Positions 1 through 5,668 of a stretch of DNA of 11,448 bases are shown one piece after another. Below the pieces are notes generated by a model. It saw nothing but the letters and a program-made list of their open reading frames with translations, was not told the DNA's origin and made no database searches. Where the stretch lies: positions 1-11,448 of the forward strand of contig CAKRWX010000052.1 in the NCBI GenBank assembly GCA_934418055.1, read 5' to 3'. This DNA is from an uncultured Lachnospiraceae bacterium. Lineage in GTDB: Bacteria > Bacillota > Clostridia > Lachnospirales > Lachnospiraceae. A program made the translations under genes and the position numbers. How positions within the stretch are numbered: the first letter of the stretch is position 1; every line of letters begins with the position of its first letter.

Positions 1-732
1 GGTTTTCTGATCGCTGACATATTCACCTTCCGTGTTTTCTCGATTCTTCACATAACCGCATGCCATTTCCAGTATCTCATCCAGATCCACCGATTTCTCC
101 AACAGATCCGCAATCTCATCCAACTGCTTCTGAATCTGCGGCACTTCCTCCGGCATCACCAGCCCCAGATGGCGGCTGTCAAACTGGATCTCCTTACTGA
201 CCGGCACACACCCCAGATATTTCACGCCCTCGGCCTCCAACACAGGCTTCAGCCGCGCTCCGATCATCGGACTGGTACGGTTTAAAATCACGCCGACGAT
301 ATGACTATTTTTCTGATACTGCAAAAATCCCCGCAGCATCGCCGCCAAAGACAGACTGGCTCCCTTGCCATCCAGAATCAAAATCACCGGAACATCCACC
401 GCAGAAGTCACCTCATAGGTACTCGCCTGGGTGCTGATCCCGCCAAGGCCGTCATAATACCCCATCACGCCCTCGATCACCGCCAGGTCGAACCCCTCAT
501 TTTTCTGCTGATACTGGGCTCTCAAAACCTCTTCCGCCAAGAAAAAGCTGTCCAGATTTCCCCCAGGAATCCCCAGTACCTGCTTATGAAACATCGGATC
601 AATGTAATCAGGACCACATTTCCAAGCTTTCACTTTCAGCCCTTTTCTCTGCCATGCCCGGAGCGCACCGCAAGTGATGGTCGTTTTGCCACATCCGCTG
701 GATGCCGCCGCAAATAAAATTCCTGGAATCAT
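1..732 (-). CDS. cbiA: Cobyrinate a,c-diamide synthase, N-terminal part (runs off window)
   Basis: The family amidates the a and c side chains of cob(II)yrinate with glutamine and ATP, in the cytoplasm. The 244 visible codons hold the ATP-binding domain: a P-loop-like ASSGCGKTT at residues 10-18, GPDYIDPMFH at 40-49 and VIEGVMGYYDG at 85-95, all family signatures. The usual length is about 450 residues, so the C-terminal glutaminase half with its catalytic Cys lies beyond position 1. The ATG at 730-732 overlaps the cbiT stop as ATGA, so translation is probably coupled to cbiT, and a GGAG lies just upstream inside cbiT. Hydrogenobyrinate synthase CobB is homologous, but the surrounding anaerobic-pathway genes favour CbiA. 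Confidence 0.95.
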   Translation of the reverse strand, partial: MIPGILFAAASSGCGKTTITCGALRAWQRKGLKVKAWKCGPDYIDPMFHKQVLGIPGGNLDSFFLAEEVLRAQYQQKNEGFDLAVIEGVMGYYDGLGGISTQASTYEVTSAVDVPVILILDGKGASLSLAAMLRGFLQYQKNSHIVGVILNRTSPMIGARLKPVLEAEGVKYLGCVPVSKEIQFDSRHLGLVMPEEVPQIQKQLDEIADLLEKSVDLDEILEMACGYVKNRENTEGEYVSDQKT

Positions 733-1289
733 GCTTCCACTCCTCCAAACGACAGGATATACACCGGATTTTCCCCTTTCATCAGATGGTACGGCCCGGC
801 TTTCTCCGCCCTGGACACCTGCATACAGACGATCTCCGGCTCAATCTCCATCGTTTTCAATGCCTGGCACACTGCCTGAAGACTTTCCAGCGCAATCACA
901 TTGATCACGATCCGCATATGTGGATTCTGGGCCAACAACTGCCGCAGGATCTCCTCCACATGACCTCCCGTCCCCCCTAAAAATGCATGGGTCGCCGCCG
1001 GAAGTCCTCCAAAAGCCTCAGGCGCCAGTCCTGGAACGATCTTCACGTTGGAAACACCGAATTTCTCACAATTCTGGTACAGTAAATCTACAGCCTCCGG
1101 GTTCCTTTCAATAGCATAAACCATTCCCTGTGGCAGCTGCAGCGCCATCTCAATCGTAACCGAACCAGTTCCCGCACCAACATCATAGACTACCGCATCC
1201 GGAGTCAGTTCCATTTTCGAAACCGATACCGCCCGGACCTCTGCTTTCGTCATCGGTACCTTGCCGCGGATAAATAAAGAATCTTTCAT
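729..1289 (-). CDS. cbiT: Cobalt-precorrin-6B C15-methyltransferase (decarboxylating)
   Basis: This SAM-dependent class I methyltransferase methylates C15 and removes the C12 acetate carboxyl of the corrin ring. The 186-residue protein has the glycine-rich SAM loop VYDVGAGTGSVTIEMA at residues 34-49 and an acidic residue ending the next strand (AIERNP, Glu61). The length matches stand-alone CbiT of about 190 residues. In many bacteria this domain is fused behind CbiE (CobL); here it is a separate gene about 2.2 kb from the CbiE domain. A GAGGTGG site 6 bases before the ATG supports the start. It is the first gene of a cbiT-cbiA unit with its own promoter and leader hairpin. The stop overlaps the cbiA start by 4 bases. 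Confidence 0.95.
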   Translation of the reverse strand: MKDSLFIRGKVPMTKAEVRAVSVSKMELTPDAVVYDVGAGTGSVTIEMALQLPQGMVYAIERNPEAVDLLYQNCEKFGVSNVKIVPGLAPEAFGGLPAATHAFLGGTGGHVEEILRQLLAQNPHMRIVINVIALESLQAVCQALKTMEIEPEIVCMQVSRAEKAGPYHLMKGENPVYILSFGGVEA

Positions 1290-1309
1290 TATGATCCACC
1301 TCGTATCCT

Positions 1310-1360
1310 AAAATCAAAAGACCCAACATGGTACGCATCGTTGAGAGGCGTGTTGGGGTC
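1310..1360 (-). terminator. Terminator-like hairpin in the cbiT leader
   Basis: Read on the minus strand, the arm at 1360-1351 (GACCCCAACA) pairs with TGTTGGGTC at 1328-1320 through nine base pairs and one bulged C. It is followed by TTTTGATTTT. This has the form of an intrinsic terminator. It sits between the predicted cbiT promoter (-10 at 1377-1372) and the cbiT ribosome-binding site, so it begins only about 5 bases after the expected transcription start. It could be an attenuator, a 5'-end stabilising hairpin, or a leftover terminator of an upstream unit. No alternative antiterminator pairing is obvious to me. Confidence 0.6.
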
Positions 1361-1371
1361 GATTAGTTATT

Positions 1372-1399
1372 ATTATATTCATTTCGAAGAGAAAAGCAA
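1372..1399 (-). promoter_or_regulatory. Sigma-A promoter of the cbiT-cbiA unit
   Basis: The minus strand shows TTGCTT (1399-1394), a 16-base spacer and a perfect TATAAT (1377-1372). The sequence around the -10 element (1366-1384) matches the cbiD promoter at 9560-9578 in 17 of 19 bases. Transcription would start near 1365, about 75 bases before the cbiT ATG. This explains how cbiT-cbiA can be expressed although a terminator follows cbiJ/E and a foreign insert separates the two units. Confidence 0.6.
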
Positions 1400-1440
1400 C
1401 TGATAACTACATTTTTTAAGTTATGTATAAATTTTCACAA

Positions 1441-1560
1441 TTATAAAATCCTGGAAGGGCGTTATGGAGCGGACCCATATCTCTCTAATATGCTGGGAGG
1501 TGGACTCTAATGAGCCTAAAGCCGCCTAAGAAAAGTGACCTCAACAAAAATTAGATGAAA
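1441..1560 (+). other. Possible structured RNA, unidentified
   Basis: No credible ORF covers this stretch. Read on the plus strand it can fold into two adjacent helices. One is CCCATAT (1474-1480) with ATATG (1488-1492) and GGG (1495-1497). The other is AGGTGG (1498-1503) with CCGCCT (1522-1527), enclosing CTC/GAG (1505-1507 with 1512-1514). One G-U pair favours the plus strand. The purine-rich linkers and compact nested stems recall non-coding RNAs of IS200/IS605-type elements (HEARO/omega RNA), but I have only a general resemblance and no transposon protein next to it. It may also be decayed sequence. Confidence 0.2.
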
Positions 1561-1602
1561 GTCAGACGCGATAAACCTAAGAAAATCCAACCGGAATATC
1601 AC

Positions 1603-1704
1603 CTTATATGGATACCGCATGCTCTCTTCCAAGATCATGACTCTTTTCAAAATTGTGATATTATGGGATTGTGGAATTTGTGCAGACACCATCTGTACAA
1701 ATTC
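1603..1704 (-). pseudogene. Decayed fragment of a DUF1016/YhcG-type nuclease gene (second copy)
   Basis: The minus strand reads 34 codons without a stop, beginning EFVQMVSAQIP and ending MRYPYK. Aligned without gaps to the larger fragment downstream in coordinates (KFVQQVVAQIPWGHNI...), I count 16 identities of 34, including FVQ, AQIP, HNI and the final Tyr and Lys positions. The reading frame meets a stop just before it, and similarity fades after it. It is a short relic of the DUF1016 N-terminal domain. No function is expected. A plus-strand ORF across the same bases is best explained as its antisense shadow. Confidence 0.55.
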
Positions 1705-1705
1705 C
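1673..1705. repeat. 14-bp inverted repeat inside the decayed copy
   Basis: On the plus strand GGAATTTGTGCAGA (1673-1686) pairs with TCTGTACAAATTCC (1692-1705) around a 5-base loop, with one G-U pair. The homologous place in the larger DUF1016 fragment (2171-2199) carries a perfect 13-bp inverted repeat with a similar stem, so the hairpin is shared by both copies. Confidence 0.7.
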
Positions 1706-1715
1706 CAGCCTATTC

Positions 1716-1743
1716 AGATTGTGAACGTATGAGTTCACAATCT
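1716..1743. repeat. 11-bp perfect inverted repeat with 6-base loop
   Basis: AGATTGTGAAC (1716-1726) and GTTCACAATCT (1733-1743) are exact inverted copies around GTATGA. The stem resembles the TTGTGCAAC/GTTGCACAA stem at 2171-2199. On the plus strand a T-rich run follows, so it could act as a weak terminator in that direction, but no plus-strand gene is known here. Confidence 0.7.
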
Positions 1744-1774
1744 ATTTGTTATTCTGTGTTTTAGATACTCTTTT

Positions 1775-2320
1775 CTAATATTGTATATAAAAATCATCAC
1801 CACCTACATTCAAGTGATACTGATTGCCCAAAAATGCAAATCCTGTCCCAAGCTCCAGAAGAAGCTTTGTGACATCTCGAACCAGTGCCTGCTCAATATC
1901 CCGTTCGAACATATCTTCCCGAAAAGGGATAAAATCAAATACATATGGGTCTTTCATGGTCTGTACTGCCAACTCACTTTGTGGTGATGGTAGGCGATGT
2001 TCAAAATTGGTAACCTTATCAGCCAGGACCTGACGCTGATATAAGCCACTTTCGATTTGATGAACAAGTACATTACGAGACCAACCATTTTCTGCCGACT
2101 TTTGGATATACCATTTACGTTCATTCATATCAGTAACTTTATCCAGAAGAACAATATTGTGACCCCATGGAATTTGTGCAACAACCTGTTGCACAAATTT
2201 TCGATCTGAATAGGTCTCAGCGAATTTTGCTATATATTTTAAATTACGAACTGAATAGCCCTTACTTTCGAGAAAAGCTATTCGAATATCTGTGGCAAGA
2301 TTATCAATAAATTTGTTGCA
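1775..2320 (-). pseudogene. DUF1016/YhcG-type PDDEXK nuclease, truncated at both ends
   Basis: The minus-strand frame is open from 2320 to the TAG at 1775-1777, and its translation is plainly DUF1016: SVRNLKYIAKFAETYSD, VAQIPWGHNIVLLDKV, NGWSRNVLVHQIESGLYQRQ and KDPYVFDF occur in family order. It stops at GGDDFYIQY, just where the family's PDDEXK-like C-terminal domain begins, so the nuclease core (about 150 residues) is missing. Roughly 50 residues are also missing at the front: a TGA precedes the frame, and the nearby ATG at 2319-2321 is in another frame and stops after five codons. A GTG at 2192-2194 gives a 139-residue ORF, but it lies inside the conserved domain. Intact relatives are linked to nucleic-acid processing and defence islands; this one is probably inactive. 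Confidence 0.85.
2171..2199. repeat. 13-bp perfect inverted repeat inside the DUF1016 fragment
   Basis: AATTTGTGCAACA (2171-2183) and TGTTGCACAAATT (2187-2199) are exact inverted copies with a 3-base loop. They lie over the codons for KFVQQVVAQI. The decayed copy at 1673-1705 has an equivalent hairpin. Confidence 0.75.
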
Positions 2321-2361
2321 TCACCTCTCTTTCACACAATTTTTATTTTCCTCTTAACAAG

Positions 2362-3249
2362 CTAATATATAATTCTAAAATAATCCAAATACGCCTTATA
2401 CCGATCCTGCGCCGTCAGACAAGTATCCGTCAAATACCCTTTTTCATGATTCCATTCTTTTAATCCGCGATAATAGAACATCTTCAAATCATCCTCAATA
2501 ATAAACGGAACTATATTATATTTCAGGCACTCTTTGAACATGATCAAGCGTCCTACGCGTCCATTGCCATCCTGGAATGGATGAATTCGCTCAAACTTTA
2601 CATGAAAATCCAGAATATCTTCAAAGGCCTTTTCTTCGTTCCTGTTGTACTCCGTCAACAATCCCTTTATCCTATTTGCAACTTCTTCTGGAAGTGCAGT
2701 TTCCATACCGCCGACTTCATTTGGCAGTTTTTTGTAGTCACCGACAGCAAACCAGTCTTTTCTGGAATCACTGGTCCCACTTTTCAGAATCAGATGCAGT
2801 TCCTTGATAAATTTTTCCGTCAATGCTGCTTTTGCATGATCAATAATCATGTCAATGCATCGGAAATGATTTACCGTTTCAATCACGTCATCTACGTTAA
2901 GCGTTTCTTTTTCGATACCGATGGTGTTAGTCTCGAATATATATCGGGTCTGATCGTGGGTCAGGCGACTGCCTTCCATATGGTTTGAATTATATGTTAA
3001 ATCAATCTGTGTCTTATGGTAAATGCCTCCGGAGTATTTATTCTTTTTTTCATCCTGTAAAATATCCAACAGCGTCGTCGGCCTTTTTTTCTTGTTAGAA
3101 CGTTCCGGTTTTTCTGCACTTTCTGGAATGTTCCATGTCTTTCCAGTAAGAAATGCTCCTGGTACACGCTCATGGGCGCAATAGTTTCTTACACTCCGTT
3201 CGGATATATTCCATTTTTTCGCCATTTCAGCAACTGAAAGATATCGCAT
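2362..3249 (-). CDS. Class II Fic-family protein with N-terminal helix-turn-helix
   Basis: Fic proteins usually transfer AMP from ATP to a hydroxyl side chain of a target protein. The 295 residues have three parts. A MerR/excisionase-like helix-turn-helix covers about 1-45 (YLSVAEMAKKWNISERSVRNY). An N-terminal inhibitory-helix motif SNHMEG sits at 88-93, fitting S/T-x3-E-G of class II Fic proteins, whose Glu blocks ATP. The full catalytic motif HPFQDGNGRVGR is at 223-234, with the essential His223, so the enzyme looks intact. AGGAGG lies 7 bases before the ATG. The gene lies alone between a terminator and a nuclease pseudogene in an AT-richer insert that splits the cobalamin genes, which suggests horizontal gain. 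The target is unknown. The HTH may bind the inverted repeats upstream of the gene, which is inference. Confidence 0.9.
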   Translation of the reverse strand: MRYLSVAEMAKKWNISERSVRNYCAHERVPGAFLTGKTWNIPESAEKPERSNKKKRPTTLLDILQDEKKNKYSGGIYHKTQIDLTYNSNHMEGSRLTHDQTRYIFETNTIGIEKETLNVDDVIETVNHFRCIDMIIDHAKAALTEKFIKELHLILKSGTSDSRKDWFAVGDYKKLPNEVGGMETALPEEVANRIKGLLTEYNRNEEKAFEDILDFHVKFERIHPFQDGNGRVGRLIMFKECLKYNIVPFIIEDDLKMFYYRGLKEWNHEKGYLTDTCLTAQDRYKAYLDYFRIIY

Positions 3250-3323
3250 CTACTATCCTCCTGTCATGCAATAAAAACGCTTAGCATTGTCATAAATTCA
3301 ATAAACTCTACTTTATAATACTT

Positions 3324-3387
3324 AGTATACCACATTATCGGCAGTAAATCTATGAACTATAGACATTTCTTATTATTTTTGCCGATA
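3324..3387 (-). promoter_or_regulatory. Fic promoter with paired inverted operator-like motifs
   Basis: The minus strand has an extended -10 element, TGGTATACT (TATACT at 3329-3324), without a good -35. The octamer TGCCGATA occupies its spacer (3343-3336), and an exact inverted copy, TATCGGCA, lies upstream at 3387-3380. The two half-sites are 36 bases apart and share AT-rich flanks. They are placed where a repressor or looping protein would act; the gene's own HTH is a candidate. Confidence 0.45.
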
Positions 3388-3402
3388 CAGGAACTTACTC
3401 GA

Positions 3403-3443
3403 TTAAAATAAACGAGATGCTACTTTCGAACATGTAGCATCCC
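3403..3443 (-). terminator. Intrinsic terminator of the cbiD-cbiJ/E operon
   Basis: Seven bases after the cbiJ/E stop, GGGATGCTAC (3443-3434) pairs with GTAGCATCTC (3423-3414) through ten pairs including one G-U. A T-rich run, GTTTATTTTAA, follows. The G-U becomes an A-C mismatch on the other strand, which fits termination of minus-strand transcription. Confidence 0.75.
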
Positions 3444-3450
3444 GTCCCAT

Positions 3451-4881
3451 TCATTTTTCTTTTCGGATGATCACTGCCCAAAGCCCATCCCCCAGCTTTT
3501 TATCTTTCATATTCTCCGCCATATCCGTCAGAATCTCCTCATCGTCATAAGACAGATTCTTCCCCGCAGAAACCAGACAGGAGCCATAACCATGTTCGGA
3601 AATTATTTTAGAAACTTCAGCTACTGGTTCAACACCGCCAAGAAGCAAAAAGACATTCTTTCCACGATCCAGTGCCTCCCATGGTTTTGCCTCTCTTCCG
3701 TGAAGGCTTTCCAGTTCCAGGTCCTGCCATGGAATCTGCAATTTGGAGGCAAGGTAAGAGACCGTAGAGATTCCAGGAAGAATCTCTAGCAGGATTTCCT
3801 GGTCTTTTCCTGCTTTTTGGCGTTCTCTTAAGGTCTCTGCCAGGCCGGAAGCGCCGCTGTAAAATCCGGTATCTCCAGAATAGAGGACTGTCAGTTTCCG
3901 AAGCTGTGGAGTATTTTCAAACCAGTCCAGGATCTTCTTTCCATCGTAGGCCTTTAACACTGTTTTTTCTCCCAGATCTTTTTCAACGCTTTCCATCATT
4001 CGGGACGCGCCTGCTACTGCGTCGGCTTCCAGGAGGGCTTCTCTTGCGGCTACAGTCCACATACCTGGGCTGCCCATTCCGATTCCAAGCAGGGTGATGG
4101 TACGGGTAATTGTTTCCGTTCCAAAAGGTTCCAGATATTGGCACGCTTCTTCCAGAGAGATTCCTGTTTCTTTTAAAGGGCGTCCAATGACCAGTGCGGT
4201 TGCGCCAACGGACTCCGCTGCGTGAATTTTATCAAGGAAGCCGCCTGCGTGGCCGGATTCTTTGGTTACCAGATATTTTGCTCCGGTCATGTGCATAGTT
4301 GCGATGTTCATTTCCAGGCTGAATGGGCCTTGCATGGCAATCATGTGGTTTCTGGGGAAGCCCAGGGTTTCGCTGTTTAATAATGCCTGGCTGTCTGGAA
4401 GGATCCGGGCAAAAATACGGTCTTTGTAATCTTGGATCGCTGTGTATTTGACCAGTTCCTTGCTTCCTGTGGTTATCAGGGCCGTTCCTTCATGGTTTTT
4501 CAGCCATTCTACTGCCTCGTCTACAGATTCTACGTTCACTACGGAATCTACGTTTTTTTCTAACTCTAATTCTGGTTTTCTTAAAACCCGGTACCGTTTT
4601 ATCCCCATCTTCTGGCACACCTGTGTCACATTTTCCGTGACCACCCGTGCATAGGGATGAGTGGCATCCAGCACCAAAGCTGGCTTTTCTTCCTCAAAAA
4701 GTGCCTCCATCTCATCCTGATCTAAAGCCTTACGGATCACCTGCACAGAAGGGCTTTCCGGCACCAGCATTTCTCCATATTCCGACACCACGCAGACAAC
4801 GGTTTGAATCTTATGTTCCCCACAAAACTCCGCCAGCCTGCGGCCTTCCGTGGTTCCTCCAAATATGATCACATCAGACAT
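3451..4881 (-). CDS. cbiJ/cbiE: Fusion of cobalt-precorrin-6A reductase and precorrin C5-methyltransferase
   Basis: The 476-residue protein joins two enzymes. Residues 1-252 are CbiJ/CobK, the reductase forming cobalt-precorrin-6B: VIIFGGTTEGR at 4-14, DATHPYA at 72-78, TKESGHAGG at 206-214. Residues 261-476 are CbiE, the SAM-dependent enzyme methylating C5: LLGIGMGSPG at 264-273, YSGDTGFYSG at 334-343, PGISTVSYLASKL at 369-381. Each half is close to its usual stand-alone length and the linker is only about 8 residues. The two reactions are consecutive, so the fusion may pass the intermediate directly. The gene overlaps the cbiH end by 8 bases, has GAGAGGAT before the ATG and is last in its operon. 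CbiE is more often fused to CbiT, which here is encoded elsewhere. Confidence 0.93.
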   Translation of the reverse strand: MSDVIIFGGTTEGRRLAEFCGEHKIQTVVCVVSEYGEMLVPESPSVQVIRKALDQDEMEALFEEEKPALVLDATHPYARVVTENVTQVCQKMGIKRYRVLRKPELELEKNVDSVVNVESVDEAVEWLKNHEGTALITTGSKELVKYTAIQDYKDRIFARILPDSQALLNSETLGFPRNHMIAMQGPFSLEMNIATMHMTGAKYLVTKESGHAGGFLDKIHAAESVGATALVIGRPLKETGISLEEACQYLEPFGTETITRTITLLGIGMGSPGMWTVAAREALLEADAVAGASRMMESVEKDLGEKTVLKAYDGKKILDWFENTPQLRKLTVLYSGDTGFYSGASGLAETLRERQKAGKDQEILLEILPGISTVSYLASKLQIPWQDLELESLHGREAKPWEALDRGKNVFLLLGGVEPVAEVSKIISEHGYGSCLVSAGKNLSYDDEEILTDMAENMKDKKLGDGLWAVIIRKEK

Positions 4882-5605
4882 TTCGATATCCTCTCGGTGA
4901 AATCATCCATTCTCCATCGGTTTTTGTTCTGGAATTGCCAATGAAAACCGTGGTAAACATATCAACCTGTGTATCTTTCAACTCTCCAAGAGTCAGAACG
5001 TGCTTTTCCTGTCCGTCACGGCCAATCTGTTTCACATAGCCGCATACTGTATCTGGAGAACGATGCTGCAGGATCAGTTCGCAGGCCCAATGCAGGTAAT
5101 CGGCGCGCTTTTTGCTGGACGGATTATAGAGACAAATGATCATGTCTGCCTCTGCCGCATGCAGCAGCCGTTTGCCGATCAGATCCTTCGGTGTCAAAAG
5201 ATCGCTTAAACTGATCACGGCAAAATCATGACAAATAGGCGCTCCCAGCACTGCCGCACCGGCACTGGCTGCTGTCACGCCTGGAACGATCTCGATGTCC
5301 ACCTCTGGGAATTGCTCCGCCAGTTCCAGGACCAGACCAGCCATGCCATAGACGCCGCTGTCGCCGCTGCAGATCACAGACACTGTCTTTCCCTCTGCGG
5401 CAAACTCCAATGCTTTCCGACACCGGTCCACCTCCTGCATCATCGGTGTGGAAAATAATTCTTTTCCAGGGAAATATTCCCGGATCAGATCCACATACAC
5501 CGTATATCCCACGATGATATCGCTTTGTTCCAGAGTCCGAACCGCCTTTATAGTCATCTGCTCATAAGAACCCGGACCGATTCCTACTACATATACTTTT
5601 TTCAT
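4874..5605 (-). CDS. cbiH: Cobalt-precorrin-3 C17-methyltransferase (ring contraction)
   Basis: CbiH methylates C17 and drives ring contraction to form the cobalt-precorrin-4 lactone in the anaerobic route. The 243-residue protein shows the tetrapyrrole-methylase pattern: VVGIGPGSYEQMT near the N-terminus, ICSGDSGVYGMAG, IVPGVTAASAGAAVLGAP, then HDFAVISLSDLLTP and YNPSSKKRADYL, which mark the CbiH/CobJ branch. I start it at the ATG of MKKVYVVGIGPG (5603-5605); an upstream ATG at 5656 would add 17 residues unlike the family. AAAGGAA lies 13 bases before the chosen start, and a TTG one codon earlier is an alternative. The 63-base gap to cbiG is the only sizeable gap in the operon. Confidence 0.93.
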   Translation of the reverse strand: MKKVYVVGIGPGSYEQMTIKAVRTLEQSDIIVGYTVYVDLIREYFPGKELFSTPMMQEVDRCRKALEFAAEGKTVSVICSGDSGVYGMAGLVLELAEQFPEVDIEIVPGVTAASAGAAVLGAPICHDFAVISLSDLLTPKDLIGKRLLHAAEADMIICLYNPSSKKRADYLHWACELILQHRSPDTVCGYVKQIGRDGQEKHVLTLGELKDTQVDMFTTVFIGNSRTKTDGEWMISPRGYRNV

Positions 5606-5668
5606 CAAACAATTACCGTTCCTTTCTAAAATGTGCTGCCATTTCGCAGAATCCACATCACAATGCTT

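Noticed and set aside
301..717. Plus-strand ORFs antisense to cbiA and other cbi genes
   Set aside because: They have low-complexity, Pro/Ser/Arg-rich translations without domain motifs and lie fully inside well-supported minus-strand genes.
1290..1440. Cobalamin riboswitch before cbiT
   Set aside because: I find no B12-box-like core, and the predicted leader is only about 75 bases long.
1555..1764. Plus-strand 69-codon ORF with a YHLIW stretch recalling an IS200 TnpA transposase
   Set aside because: It lies antisense to the decayed DUF1016 copy, lacks the rest of the Y1 transposase motifs and has no catalytic Tyr region.
1775..2194. Intact 139-residue gene from a GTG start
   Set aside because: The frame continues with clear DUF1016 homology upstream to 2317 and the GTG is a codon inside the conserved domain; the C-terminal nuclease domain is missing as well.
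2306..2321. ATG after AGAGAGGTG as the start of the DUF1016 gene
   Set aside because: It is in a different frame, stops after five codons and sits directly against the RBS-like sequence.
5606..5656. 17-residue N-terminal extension of CbiH
   Set aside because: The extra residues do not match the family, which begins a few residues before the VGIGPG loop.
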